Counted from the first letter of the stretch, positions 7,833 to 15,945 are shown. The stretch: 64,000 bases of DNA from an uncultured Candidatus Saccharibacteria bacterium (GCA_946479115.1 CAMLED010000001.1:1-64000); one strand, 5' to 3'. Notes: generated from the sequence alone by a model not told the origin. Translations and numbers: made by a program.

Positions 7833-9611
7833 ATGAATCGCACCGAGCTTCTTGATTCGCCGAAATCAAGTGTGGAGGTAAAGGGAGGCGACGAGGGATA
7901 CGAAGTTCGCACCCCTACCTACTATGTGTTCTTTTCTCACGACACCCCGTACATCGACCTGTATGACAATTCGGGTAATCAATGGATGAAAATCCTAAAA
8001 GCCAGTCGCATTGCTACCTCTAGTGCCGATGATGTAACTTACGAATTTGATACTCCTTCATATGAAGCAGCTGCTGATGGTGGAGCTATTATTCGTATTC
8101 CAAGCGTTACTGAAACTGGACATTATAAAGAACAGATCTGGTCATGTCATGATGACTATATCGAAACATTTGTCACTGCCGAGGTCACAGGCAAACTTCA
8201 AAACATTGAGTTATTGGGCGGCACGGTTGTTGGTCCAAATATGTTTGGTGAATCGATGAGTGAGCGTTATTTCGACACTGTCTATAATCCGCAACCAAGC
8301 GAACGCGAGCAAGCGGCTATGTCGGCTGCCGAATCAACCTATATCACTACGAGCGGTATGTGGAAGCCGGGGCGACGACGTGAATTTCTGATGACCCCGT
8401 TTGTGTATGGCTTTCACCGTTCTGCACCGAAACAAGCTGGTATATCTGCTGACGAGTGGCTCATGGCAAGCATATCTACACCCATTGAAAATCAAAACAT
8501 GATCGAGTATTCCTACATTGCCCGCGAGGATGGTTTCTCGCTTAATCTCAAATACGACGAAACCGACAATAACGAACAGCTCATGACGTCACCATCACTA
8601 CTACTCCATTTCGCACCCAACCCGTTACAAGGCTTGGCTACATTTAAAAAGCTCGCAACTAGGATTGGTCACTTACCAGTAACACCAAAACCCGTAGCTG
8701 TTGATTGGCACAGTGATCCAACGTTCGTCACATGGGGACATCAGCTCGAACTGGAACGTAAATACAAAAAAAATGATCTTGTCTTGCCTGCTCGCAATTT
8801 TGCGTCAGAAATGTTTGTCACAAACGCCATTGATACACTTACCGATAACGGCGTTTCGGTTAATAAAATCGTTATTGATGACAAGTGGCAAGAATACTAT
8901 GGAACAAACACACCTGATACTCATAAGTGGCCCGACATGCCGCGCTTTAATCACACGCAGCATGAACTTGGCCGGCATGTTTTACTGTGGATAAAATTAT
9001 TTGATGCTGAAGGATTACCACCCGAATTCTGTGTCCTGGACGCCCATGGTCGGCCAATTGCCAGTGACCCTACCAATCCGGCCTATATTGAAGCCCTGCG
9101 AACACAGGTGCGTGACATGCTGTCGGCAGAAAAAACAAATGCCGATGGACTCAAGCTCGACTTTCTCGCCCAGCTGCCACATGGACCTGGCCTACGATGG
9201 CATGGTTCACAGCGTGGGCACGCGGTATTGCATCACCTTATGAAACATATCTACGACGAAGCGAAACACACTAAACCAGACTCATTAATTGAAGCTCAGG
9301 TCGTAAGCCCATGGTTTGCCGATGTCATGGACCAGGTTCGCCTGAATGATACAAATGAACGACACCCAGTAATAAAAACTATGGGTGCACGTGCCTTACT
9401 GGCCAAAACACTACTACCGGATCACTCTATTGACCCCGACGGCTGGCCAATGCGTGATCGTAAATCTTGGCTCACATATATCGATGCACAGCCCGAATTA
9501 ACCGGCACCGTCACCACCCACTTTGCAGAATCCATAAATGGAGAGATGCTGAAGAAACGGGATTACCTCAGAATCGCTCGTGCTATTCAACGAGCAACCA
9601 CTCAATCATAA
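7833..9611 (+). CDS. Alpha-galactosidase-like glycoside hydrolase (clan GH-D)
   Basis: A 592-residue protein without signal peptide or membrane segment, so probably cytoplasmic. Residues 1-280 form a beta-sandwich-like N-terminal region. The C-terminal barrel has the clan GH-D signatures: VIDDKWQ at 347-353 (the DDGW-type substrate-binding site), LLWIKLF at 384-390, and GLKLDF at 439-444, where D443 corresponds to the catalytic nucleophile in K-x-D. GH36 alpha-galactosidases are about 700 residues, so this is somewhat short. The DDGW motif reads DDKW. Substrate is uncertain: alpha-galactosides, or another alpha-linked glycan. It stands alone between unrelated genes. Confidence 0.72.
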   Translation: MNRTELLDSPKSSVEVKGGDEGYEVRTPTYYVFFSHDTPYIDLYDNSGNQWMKILKASRIATSSADDVTYEFDTPSYEAAADGGAIIRIPSVTETGHYKEQIWSCHDDYIETFVTAEVTGKLQNIELLGGTVVGPNMFGESMSERYFDTVYNPQPSEREQAAMSAAESTYITTSGMWKPGRRREFLMTPFVYGFHRSAPKQAGISADEWLMASISTPIENQNMIEYSYIAREDGFSLNLKYDETDNNEQLMTSPSLLLHFAPNPLQGLATFKKLATRIGHLPVTPKPVAVDWHSDPTFVTWGHQLELERKYKKNDLVLPARNFASEMFVTNAIDTLTDNGVSVNKIVIDDKWQEYYGTNTPDTHKWPDMPRFNHTQHELGRHVLLWIKLFDAEGLPPEFCVLDAHGRPIASDPTNPAYIEALRTQVRDMLSAEKTNADGLKLDFLAQLPHGPGLRWHGSQRGHAVLHHLMKHIYDEAKHTKPDSLIEAQVVSPWFADVMDQVRLNDTNERHPVIKTMGARALLAKTLLPDHSIDPDGWPMRDRKSWLTYIDAQPELTGTVTTHFAESINGEMLKKRDYLRIARAIQRATTQS

Positions 9612-9630
9612 AAAATGACATCAGCCCCAA

Positions 9631-10155
9631 TTACAGCGCCGGATCAGGAACCGTGACGTTACATTCTGGACCCGCCGAGACGTCGACAGTAAAAGTTCGC
9701 GTCGCGCCACTAATTCCACATTGGGTATTCACGCCCTCTAACTGATAACGAAGGTTATTGGGGCTCACAAATAGAATTCCTGCCCTAGAGCCATCGGTTG
9801 GGTTTCGATACACCCGTACAGTGCTTGGATTTGGTAAGTTTTTCACATACGTCGATAGGCCAGTGTTTGCGGCTGTATTGGCGGTATATACCCTATTATC
9901 CCAACATAAGTCACCGTCATAGCCGGTCCCAAGGCAGTAATTACCGCTCCCTGGATAGACATCATAATCGACAGCGTAAGTTGAATAAAGCTTCATGTAC
10001 TCTTTAACGGCCGAGATCGTCTTGGTGTTCCTTGCCCGTTCTTGTACCCCGTTAAATGCGACAATAGTAATAGCGGCCAAAATAGCGATTACAACAATCC
10101 CAATCAGTAGTTCAACGATTGTAAAACCAGGTTGCTGTCTTTCTTTTGCCCACAT
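9631..10155 (-). CDS. Type IV pilin-like protein
   Basis: A 174-residue prepilin. It has a short polar leader, MWAKERQQPG, then FTIVELLIG with the required Glu at +5 of the mature protein and a hydrophobic helix to about residue 36. The expected processing point is G10/F11. The C-terminal domain has paired Cys (in YCLGTGYDGDLCWD, and later in TQCGIS and PECN) that could form a pilin disulphide. No assembly ATPase, prepilin peptidase or pilC gene lies nearby, so the assembly machinery must be elsewhere. It starts 9 bases after a TGTTATACT box. Confidence 0.85.
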   Translation of the reverse strand: MWAKERQQPGFTIVELLIGIVVIAILAAITIVAFNGVQERARNTKTISAVKEYMKLYSTYAVDYDVYPGSGNYCLGTGYDGDLCWDNRVYTANTAANTGLSTYVKNLPNPSTVRVYRNPTDGSRAGILFVSPNNLRYQLEGVNTQCGISGATRTFTVDVSAGPECNVTVPDPAL

Positions 10156-10164
10156 GCTAGTTTA

Positions 10165-10173
10165 AGTATAACA
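10165..10173 (-). promoter_or_regulatory. Extended -10 promoter for the pilin gene
   Basis: TGTTATACT on the minus strand, 9 bases before the ATG at 10155; no Shine-Dalgarno in between. Confidence 0.55.
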
Positions 10174-10284
10174 AAAAGATCTTCAGCCTGATGACCTTTA
10201 AGTGTCACAGTTGTTAATTCGCTCAGTAGTCATGTCCCGCAATATTAATCAGTAAAAGTTAATCCGCCCGCCCTCTGAAAAGGG

Positions 10285-10316
10285 TTTTACAGAGGCCCAT
10301 TAAGACCTCTGTAAAA
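10285..10316 (-). terminator. Inverted repeat after the propeller gene, weak terminator
   Basis: A perfect 11-bp inverted repeat, TTTTACAGAGG at 10285-10295 and its complement at 10306-10316, with a 10-base loop, just downstream of the stop at 10335. A clear T tract after the stem is lacking, so termination strength is doubtful. Confidence 0.4.
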
Positions 10317-10334
10317 TCTGGTAGTGCTCGCTTT

Positions 10335-11699
10335 CTATTTAACTTCTGAAAGAATTAGTTTCTTCGCCCCTGATGTTATACCTGGGACAAGATTTGTTGC
10401 TCCAGTCGTATAAAGCACAACTGTTCCTTGTGCATTTATTTCAAGTGCATGTTTGTCAGAAACCGCATCCTGCTCAATACCAGAAGAGTTGACTGGTACC
10501 AGGTCTGTAGTACCGACTTCGGGATTTCTGATGTACACTTCTGAATTCCTTACCGCAGCGGGTGAGACCATATTTTTATCATCACTAAAGAATAGAACCT
10601 TGCCATCATCGCTTACGCTTGTAGAATTCCCCCATGTATTCGAGCTCGGATTGGCTGTGGCAGATATGTAGCCTGAGGTTGATTTATCTATGAGCGAATA
10701 ATCACCCGTTAACCGATCATACCTAAAATGATGCACATTTGTACCTGAAACAGAGTCAGATGTTAAATTCGTAGCTATCGTAGCAACAACCAAATATCTT
10801 CCATTACAAGAAATTGACAACACCCCAGCTGGCTGATTCGCACCATATGACAGATTTGTAATGCTATGTCCATTCCTTATGTCAGCTAAATAAACATCAC
10901 CCAAACCCCTATCTTGGGGGGTCAAGTTTGTTGAATTTGAATTGAAAGCCATTATAGACCCGTCACAACTAGATACCATTCTACTAACCCATCCATTAGC
11001 TCGCTGCCCTGAACTTGATAAGCTAGGGTTAATAACCTGACCAGTCTTTGTATCTTTCACGTAATAATTAGTAGAGACGGTACTAGGGTTTCCCGAGCTT
11101 AATAAGTTCGTTGCACCCGATGTGAATAAAACGAATCGCCCGTCGTCGCTTACATTTAATGCGTACGTGCTGTCAGCATCACCATTCCCAAGAACTCCTG
11201 CGCTAGATTGATCGATTAAAACTGTTGTTCCTGCTTTTGTATCGGTCAAGTAAACGTGATTGTTACCGACCTGGGTAGGTACGACAGGGCTAGTGACTAC
11301 ATTTGTAGTTCTACTAAAATAAGCTACATACCTCCCAGATCTACTCATTGCAAAGTTTGAGTCTGTGACAGCTATAAGATTACTACCCGCAGTATTAACT
11401 GGTGTAGCATAATTAGTGGCACCAGTCTTTAGATTCCGTTGATAAATTACTTTAGCGGTTGAGGAGGGAAACGGATCTCCTGGAAATATATTATGTGCAG
11501 CTGAAGTCCACGCAACTATATTACCGTCTTCCGTAACGCGAACTACTTGATTGCCAGATGTAGCTGGATCGCCAGCTGTATTGTAGTTAACTAACACATT
11601 AGTGCCTGATATTAAAGCTACCGCCGGAAGGCTAAGTAATGCTCCTGCAGCAAATATACCTGTCATAGTGATTAAACCTAAAGTTTTTATATTTTTCAT
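10335..11699 (-). CDS. Secreted TolB/PD40-type beta-propeller protein
   Basis: A 454-residue exported protein with a signal peptide (residues 1-28, ending LPAVA). The rest is a beta-propeller. WD40-like (PD40) blades recur as VTEDGNIVAWTS, AMSRSGRYVAYFS, VSDDGRFVLFTS, CNGRYLVVAT and VSDDGKVLFFSD, i.e. S-x-D/N-G-x-x-V/L-x-F-x-S at intervals of about 50-60 residues. Such domains bind proteins or envelope ligands. Start ATG at 11699 with a GGGGGG-rich site. Gene context gives no specific partner. It could be a periplasmic or surface-bound scaffold; the name TolB would be misleading because no Tol genes are present. Confidence 0.78.
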   Translation of the reverse strand: MKNIKTLGLITMTGIFAAGALLSLPAVALISGTNVLVNYNTAGDPATSGNQVVRVTEDGNIVAWTSAAHNIFPGDPFPSSTAKVIYQRNLKTGATNYATPVNTAGSNLIAVTDSNFAMSRSGRYVAYFSRTTNVVTSPVVPTQVGNNHVYLTDTKAGTTVLIDQSSAGVLGNGDADSTYALNVSDDGRFVLFTSGATNLLSSGNPSTVSTNYYVKDTKTGQVINPSLSSSGQRANGWVSRMVSSCDGSIMAFNSNSTNLTPQDRGLGDVYLADIRNGHSITNLSYGANQPAGVLSISCNGRYLVVATIATNLTSDSVSGTNVHHFRYDRLTGDYSLIDKSTSGYISATANPSSNTWGNSTSVSDDGKVLFFSDDKNMVSPAAVRNSEVYIRNPEVGTTDLVPVNSSGIEQDAVSDKHALEINAQGTVVLYTTGATNLVPGITSGAKKLILSEVK

Positions 11700-11891
11700 A
11701 TCCCCCCTTTTTTATACTCTACCCTTAAGATACAGTTCGTTTTACAGGAAAACAATAGCTCTCTTATCCACATTATATAGACTCGAATTTGACTAAAAAG
11801 CAAGCTAATATGAGTTTCTTAGAGCTAATAATACCTCAGATACAACCGAGTTATTTAACAACTCCAGCTGGCGAAAAGATGCGCCTGATTG

Positions 11892-12095
11892 TTATTGCTT
11901 CTCAAAAACCAACGTAGCCTGTATTCTATCTCCGCTCAGAAAACCTTTGCTCCCACTACTTGCTGTCGTAATAGTGTGCAGTCGGTATCCCTTATCTGCC
12001 TGTTGGTTAATAACCTTTTCCAGTTCAGTAAGGTTACCTGATCCTGTGCCAATAAACTTTTCTTTTAAAATTACTTGTAAAACTACATAGTTCAT
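11892..12095 (-). CDS. Small DUF4177-like protein
   Basis: A 67-residue protein opening MNYVVLQVILKEKF and carrying ELEKVINQQADKGYRLHTI, the pattern of DUF4177 proteins (a strand, then a helix ending in eGwrL-x-x-i, then two strands). Length is typical. No catalytic residues are known for the family. ATG at 12095 with GAGGAA upstream. The 190 bases between this gene and the propeller gene contain nothing further I can support. Confidence 0.62.
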   Translation of the reverse strand: MNYVVLQVILKEKFIGTGSGNLTELEKVINQQADKGYRLHTITTASSGSKGFLSGDRIQATLVFEKQ

Positions 12096-12190
12096 AGAAT
12101 ATTCCTCATTACTTTTAATAGTATTCCTACTCAGAATAATCGAATAATCGCATTCTCACAAAGTAAACAGATAGCTTGGCTGGATTTTAG

Positions 12191-12196
12191 TATAAT
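12191..12196 (+). promoter_or_regulatory. -10 box of the zinc peptidase gene
   Basis: Perfect TATAAT at 12191-12196, with a leader of about 20 bases containing AGAGGAG before the ATG at 12224. This gene has a normal leader, unlike many neighbours. Confidence 0.55.
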
Positions 12197-12223
12197 AAAG
12201 ATACAAGGTAGAGGAGAAAAAAC

Positions 12224-13045
12224 ATGGCCGATTGGGGAAAGATTTTCAGCAGAGGCAACGTTCAGGACCGCCGAAGTTCCGGGTTGGCTATTGGTGGAGG
12301 TGTCGGCACGGTTATCGTAATCGCTACGCTCCTCTTTAACGTCATAAGTGGTGGCCAAATCAATATTAATGATCTTTTGAGTCTCGTCCCTAGCCAGTCA
12401 CAAAGCAGCTTAACCTCAAACGACTTTGAAGGTGCGGATCAATATGAAGTGTTCGTCTCGACAGTACTTGGTTCTACAAACGATTACTGGCACAGTCAAT
12501 TTACAAAATCAGGACAGCAATATAAAGAGCCGTCATTAGTACTGTTCCGTTCCGCCACTCAATCTGGCTGCGGGTATGCAACATCTGATGTCGGTCCACA
12601 CTATTGCCCTGCCGACCAGACGATCTACATCGACGAAACTTTCTTTGTTGAATTACAACAGCGTTTTCATGCCAAAGGAGGTGACGTTGCCGAGGCATAC
12701 GTCATCGCCCACGAAGTCGGCCATCATGTCCAAAATCTACAAGGCAACCTAGGGCAAACCCAAGGAAATGAAACACAAGCAGCTGCTATTTCTCTTGAAC
12801 TTCAGGCTGACTGTTACGCAGGGGCGTGGGCTCATTCCGTGTCCGATTTAGGCGTCTTTGAGCCAAATGAAATTAACGAAGCTATCGATGCCGCAGCAGC
12901 CGTAGGCGATGACCGGATACAACAATCAGTCAACGGCCAGGTATCACCCGAGACTTGGACTCACGGCTCATCAGACAGTCGAGTGAAGTGGTTCACCGCC
13001 GGATATAACAGCGGTGACCCAACCACCTGCAAGAATGCGGGTTAG
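12224..13045 (+). CDS. Membrane-anchored neutral zinc metallopeptidase (YpfJ family)
   Basis: A 273-residue protein. It has a basic N-terminal stretch (DRRSSG at 15-20), one membrane helix (about 22-42), a linker, then the putative neutral zinc metallopeptidase domain. HEVGHH at residues 163-168 gives the two zinc His and the general-base Glu of HExxH. ELQADCYAG downstream supplies the probable third ligand, as in the family. Length and order match YpfJ-type proteins (about 280-290). The catalytic domain should face outward. Substrates of the family are poorly known. SD AGAGGAG precedes the ATG. Confidence 0.85.
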   Translation: MADWGKIFSRGNVQDRRSSGLAIGGGVGTVIVIATLLFNVISGGQININDLLSLVPSQSQSSLTSNDFEGADQYEVFVSTVLGSTNDYWHSQFTKSGQQYKEPSLVLFRSATQSGCGYATSDVGPHYCPADQTIYIDETFFVELQQRFHAKGGDVAEAYVIAHEVGHHVQNLQGNLGQTQGNETQAAAISLELQADCYAGAWAHSVSDLGVFEPNEINEAIDAAAAVGDDRIQQSVNGQVSPETWTHGSSDSRVKWFTAGYNSGDPTTCKNAG

Positions 13046-13057
13046 AAATAATATGTT

Positions 13058-13066
13058 TGTTAGAAT
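13058..13066 (+). promoter_or_regulatory. Extended -10 before the VOC gene
   Basis: TGTTAGAAT, 38 bases before the ATG at 13105; AGGAGG follows in the leader. Confidence 0.45.
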
Positions 13067-13104
13067 AGAAATGAAACTAAATTTCTTTTAGGAGGAATAC
13101 TCAA

Positions 13105-13530
13105 ATGGCAACTATCAATCCTTACATTAACTTCAATGGCAATGCCGAAGAAGCCTTCACCTTTTACAAATCTGTGTTTGGCGGAGAGTTCGAAACAATT
13201 GTTCGTTTTAAAGATCTCGAAAGCGCTGAATTCCCTGTGCCGGAAAACGAAGCTGATAAAATCATGCGCATTGTTTTGCCGATCGGCGGAAGTAGTTTGA
13301 TTGCCAATGACGTCCCAGAAAGCATGGGGCGAGTAAGTGAAGAAGAAAACCGATCGAAAATATCAGTGAGCGCAGAAAACCGCGAAGAAGCCGACAAGAT
13401 ATTTACTGGTCTTTCAGTAGGCGGAACGGTTGAAATGCCTATGGACGAAAGCCCATGGGGTACCTATTTTGCAATGTTTAGAGACAAATACGGTATCGAA
13501 TGGACCGTTGAATTCGATCCAGCAAAATAG
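13105..13530 (+). CDS. PhnB-like VOC-superfamily protein
   Basis: A 141-residue protein of the glyoxalase/VOC fold. It starts MATINPYINFNGNAEEAFTF, then YKSVFGGE, and ends with DKYGIEWTVEFDPAK, all typical of PhnB/3-demethylubiquinone methyltransferase-like VOC proteins of unknown substrate. The usual metal His are largely absent, as in much of this subfamily. The strong AGGAGG site before the ATG suggests good expression. No pathway neighbour helps. A role in detoxification or small-ligand binding is only a family-level guess. Confidence 0.8.
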   Translation: MATINPYINFNGNAEEAFTFYKSVFGGEFETIVRFKDLESAEFPVPENEADKIMRIVLPIGGSSLIANDVPESMGRVSEEENRSKISVSAENREEADKIFTGLSVGGTVEMPMDESPWGTYFAMFRDKYGIEWTVEFDPAK

Positions 13531-13532
13531 CT

Positions 13533-13552
13533 TGCAAAAGCATCTTTTTGCA
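13533..13552 (+). terminator. Weak hairpin after the VOC gene
   Basis: TGCAAAA at 13533-13539 pairs with TTTTGCA at 13546-13552 immediately after the stop; the stem is A/T-rich and there is no separate T tract. Confidence 0.3.
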
Positions 13553-13597
13553 TAACATGCAGGCCATAAGACCACTTTGACTGACAAGATCTCTCTC

Positions 13598-13606
13598 TGA
13601 TACAAT
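13598..13606 (+). promoter_or_regulatory. Extended -10 promoter for second pilin (leaderless)
   Basis: TGATACAAT six bases before the ATG at 13613, which would put the transcript start at the A of the start codon. Confidence 0.55.
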
Positions 13607-13612
13607 AAACAC

Positions 13613-14098
13613 ATGAAAGAAAGCAAAAGCGGTTTTACTATTGTCGAGCTTTTAATTGTCATTGTTGTAATCGCTATCTTGGCCGCCATTACCATCGTGG
13701 CATACAACGGCATCCAGAATAGAGCTATGGACACAAAGATTAAAACCCTAGCAACTTCAGTAGGTAAATCCTTACTACTAGAAAAGGTAGATGGCGTCAC
13801 ACCAGCGGCGGTAGGTTACTGGGGTAACGCAAGTGGTGTAGATAGTATCATAATCCCCAAATACCAGGCAGCTGGCTACCGAGACGATCTAAAAAGCTCT
13901 AACGCTGATTTTGTCTCTCGCATCTTTAGATACTATAACTGCGCAAGTGGCGGTTTCGTTATCTATGCATCACTCAATAGCCCAACAGCAAGCGAAATTC
14001 AAAACTTTCAAGATACGAGAACTCAATGCGGCCAAACTGTATCCCAAGCACCGGAAACTGCACCGCTAATATATAACTACGCTCGAATTTTCAATTAA
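13613..14098 (+). CDS. Type IV pilin-like protein
   Basis: A 161-residue prepilin. MKESKSG leader, then FTIVELLIVIVVIAILAAI with Glu at +5; processing expected between G7 and F8. The hydrophobic helix runs to about residue 28 and is followed by a variable globular domain with Cys in YYNCASG and TQCGQT that may pair. The N-terminal 40 residues are very close to those of the 9631-10155 pilin, while the globular domains differ in sequence, which suggests major and minor pilins of one pilus. No assembly genes are adjacent. Confidence 0.86.
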   Translation: MKESKSGFTIVELLIVIVVIAILAAITIVAYNGIQNRAMDTKIKTLATSVGKSLLLEKVDGVTPAAVGYWGNASGVDSIIIPKYQAAGYRDDLKSSNADFVSRIFRYYNCASGGFVIYASLNSPTASEIQNFQDTRTQCGQTVSQAPETAPLIYNYARIFN

Positions 14099-14244
14099 AT
14101 CTACAGTTCCTATGCACTCATTCGTGTATGCAACCAGAGACCTTCGCCATGAAGATCCTTACATGTAATCATTCTGACTCTCTATGGTAGCGGAAGTTAT
14201 AACCGTAATAAATCAGGATCACCCCTTTTGAATTTTATATAAAC

Positions 14245-14297
14245 AAAATAGCCCCGATTTACCGGAGGCTATTTTGCCTACTACAGTAATCGGGGCT
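14245..14297. terminator. Bidirectional terminator with two mutually exclusive hairpins
   Basis: AAAATAGCC at 14245-14253 pairs with 14267-14275 and ends in TTTT on the plus strand, serving the pilin gene. AGCCCCGATT at 14250-14259 pairs with 14288-14297 and, read on the minus strand, is followed by ATTTTGTTT, serving the 14298 gene. The stems share bases 14250-14253, so only one can form at a time. Confidence 0.75.
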
Positions 14298-14642
14298 TTA
14301 CTTCAGACGAGTGAAGAGTGCCGTTTCGTTAGTTACTATACCTGATCTCAGGCCGTAGTCCTGGGCTCGCATCATGAGACCGAAGACAATCTCATGTGGA
14401 CTCGAAATCCCCAATGGGATGTCCGTAATCCTGAACTCGAATTCCTTACCAACAGGAATGTCGTGCTCAAGAGCGTAGGTGCGCGCACGGTCAAGCGTTA
14501 ATCCAACAAAGTCTGCCTGTGCCCCGCCATCACTGGCAATAGCATCAGGGACATCAGACCAACCACCTCCTGTCGCTTCAACAAATGTTGCAGCTGTACC
14601 AACTGGTGTTTCTTTTCGCTTTCTAAGAAAACTGAACATCAT
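14298..14642 (-). CDS. Small soluble protein, unknown
   Basis: A 114-residue protein I do not recognise. It starts MMFSFLRKRKE, has a Gly/Ala/Asp-rich middle (ATGGGWSDVPDAIASDGG), then LTLDRARTYALEHDIPVGKEFEFRITD and a final helix. No membrane segment or Cys. ATG at 14642 (or the next codon) with CAGGAGAGG upstream. The stop is directly followed by the terminator stem, so it is probably monocistronic. Confidence 0.5.
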   Translation of the reverse strand: MMFSFLRKRKETPVGTAATFVEATGGGWSDVPDAIASDGGAQADFVGLTLDRARTYALEHDIPVGKEFEFRITDIPLGISSPHEIVFGLMMRAQDYGLRSGIVTNETALFTRLK

Positions 14643-14713
14643 GTTCCTCTCCTGGTCGGATGATCGAATCTTAACAGAGGCTCTGACAACAAAGCAAGCT
14701 TAAGCCTGAAGAC

Positions 14714-15211
14714 TTATTTCTGTAATTTATTCCACTCAGCAGACTTGTATTCAACTATCCGCTTATATCTCATCTTCGCATTAAGCATATAGGTGGTCAT
14801 TGGAGCAAGTAGTATTGATAGCAGTAAAAACGTCATAATTGCACTACCGATAATTCCTTCGTTATTCGTTAGCAACTCTATCCCGCTCAGTTGAATAGCA
14901 ACGCCCATGGCTAAGGCTGCAAACGCCATGATAATTATTCCAGCCACGTAAAATAACATGATCTTGAATTGTCTCGGTTCAACAAACTTCGCTTTAGGAT
15001 GTTTCACCTTTATCTTTTTCACATCGACTAAGACGACCGGCCCCAGCCACACTATTGCGCTAAGAATTGTTCCTAGCACGATACCCATATCAGCAGGCGT
15101 AGTTGGCTTGCCGTCCAACAAGGAATTAACTAGCCAAATGATAATGACAAGAATAAGTGGCACTATATACTCAGCCTTAGTTAGCCACTTAGATTTCAAC
15201 CATTCTTTCAT
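14714..15211 (-). CDS. Four-helix membrane protein, unknown
   Basis: A 165-residue integral membrane protein with hydrophobic segments at about 15-31, 40-65, 84-110 and 121-145 and a charged C-terminus (RYKRIVEYKSAEWNKLQK). No family recognised. The loop between helices 2 and 3 is basic (KKIKVKHPKAKF). It starts six bases after a TGATATAGT box, with no ribosome-binding site, and ends just upstream of the 14642 gene on the same strand. Confidence 0.55.
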   Translation of the reverse strand: MKEWLKSKWLTKAEYIVPLILVIIIWLVNSLLDGKPTTPADMGIVLGTILSAIVWLGPVVLVDVKKIKVKHPKAKFVEPRQFKIMLFYVAGIIIMAFAALAMGVAIQLSGIELLTNNEGIIGSAIMTFLLLSILLAPMTTYMLNAKMRYKRIVEYKSAEWNKLQK

Positions 15212-15217
15212 GTAAGT

Positions 15218-15226
15218 ACTATATCA
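15218..15226 (-). promoter_or_regulatory. Extended -10 promoter, leaderless
   Basis: TGATATAGT on the minus strand, six bases before the ATG at 15211. Confidence 0.5.
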
Positions 15227-15347
15227 AAAATCAGCCACTATCCCGAGTATACACACCTCACAACCTTGAACTGCTCGAGCTTTCCTGGAGGGCGTGCAAT
15301 TATACTAAAGATTGGAAGTGCTTTCTTTTACACGGCACTAAGACAAA

Positions 15348-15380
15348 ACAAAAAGATCTTCAGCTAGAAGATCTTTTTGT
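15348..15380 (-). terminator. Strong intrinsic terminator
   Basis: A perfect 14-bp stem (15348-15361 with 15367-15380), 5-base loop, with A/T runs at the stem base. It lies 78 bases downstream of the stop of the 80-codon gene at 15458. Bases 15227-15347 hold nothing else I can identify. Confidence 0.7.
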
Positions 15381-15457
15381 GTAATAATTTTGGCTCGCAG
15401 TATCGGACGAGTTGCGAACAGCAAGTTTGGATTACGACGATAATTCACTAACTATAA

Positions 15458-15700
15458 TTAAATCTCTGCTTCAACAGACTCAACAGACTCAACAGGCTTA
15501 ACGGGACAATCCCCGTCACTCAATCCTATCGTCCAGTTATTGCAAAGAACGATAGCCGTATAGGCGAGGTCACTCTCTGTAAAGTATCTCGTTCCATCTT
15601 CACGCTCTTTAGTAAACCGCAAAAGACGGGGACACTCAAAACCTTTACAATTCTCGTATTTTTCTTTAACAGCTATCTCTTGTGGAATTTCGTTCGTCAT
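15458..15700 (-). CDS. Small acidic protein with paired Cys, unknown
   Basis: An 80-residue acidic protein with four Cys (NCKGFEC, LCNN, DCPV) and a C-terminal mini-repeat PVESVESVEAEI. No family recognised. A Cys-x4-Cys near the middle could bind metal or be redox-active, but the spacing matches no motif I know. ATG at 15700; the preceding bases lack a good SD. A terminator follows the gene. Confidence 0.42.
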   Translation of the reverse strand: MTNEIPQEIAVKEKYENCKGFECPRLLRFTKEREDGTRYFTESDLAYTAIVLCNNWTIGLSDGDCPVKPVESVESVEAEI

Positions 15701-15750
15701 TAGGATTCATTAAATACATTCCGTAAGATTAGTGCAAGCATAATCAAATA

Positions 15751-15782
15751 CATAAACACTTTCCTTTCAGAAAGTGTTTATG
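15751..15782 (-). terminator. Hairpin between tRNA-Asn and the 80-codon gene
   Basis: A 13-bp stem (15751-15763 with 15770-15782), 6-base loop. Its place between the tRNA and the next gene suggests a second terminator or processing element for the minus-strand tRNA transcript. Confidence 0.45.
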
Positions 15783-15802
15783 CTTGGCTCCGACGGCTGG
15801 AT
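15783..15802 (-). repeat. 20-bp duplicate of the tRNA-Asn 3' end
   Basis: These bases are identical to 15869-15888, which cover the CCA end, discriminator, 3' acceptor strand and start of the T arm of tRNA-Asn. The copies are direct and 86 bp apart; identity stops abruptly inside the T arm. It looks like an attachment-site or tandem-duplication scar. Confidence 0.75.
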
Positions 15803-15844
15803 AGCGCGTTGCTAGTTCAGATCTAGCGATGGCAAGAAAATAGC

Positions 15845-15860
15845 CAGACCGGATGGTCTG
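15845..15860. terminator. Terminator directly after tRNA-Asn
   Basis: CAGACC and GGTCTG stem with GGAT loop. On the minus strand the stem is followed by GCTATTTTCTT, suiting the tRNA transcript; on the plus strand it is followed by ACTTTTTT, so it can act both ways. Confidence 0.65.
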
Positions 15861-15870
15861 ACTTTTTTCT

Positions 15871-15945
15871 TGGCTCCGACGGCTGGATTCGAACCAGCAA
15901 CCTCGAAGTTAACAGCTTCTTGCTCCACCATTGAGCTACGTCGGA
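15871..15945 (-). tRNA. tRNA-Asn (anticodon GTT)
   Basis: A full cloverleaf can be drawn: 7-bp acceptor (TCCGACG with CGTCGGA), D stem GCTC/GAGC, anticodon loop CTGTTAA with GTT at positions 34-36, variable loop of 5, T arm GCTGG-TTCGAAT-CCAGC, discriminator G and an encoded CCA. The outermost anticodon-stem pair is an A-G mismatch. A terminator follows. Confidence 0.93.

Noticed and set aside
11764..11772. Isolated TTATCCACA DnaA box far from the origin
   Set aside because: A single 9-mer match is expected about once by chance in 64 kb on two strands; no second box is near it.
10170..15364. 18-bp sequence shared by 10170-10187 and 15347-15364
   Set aside because: It is half of the terminator stem at 15348; at 10170 it is partly the spacer upstream of a promoter. 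Probably a shared A-rich terminator motif rather than a mobile element.
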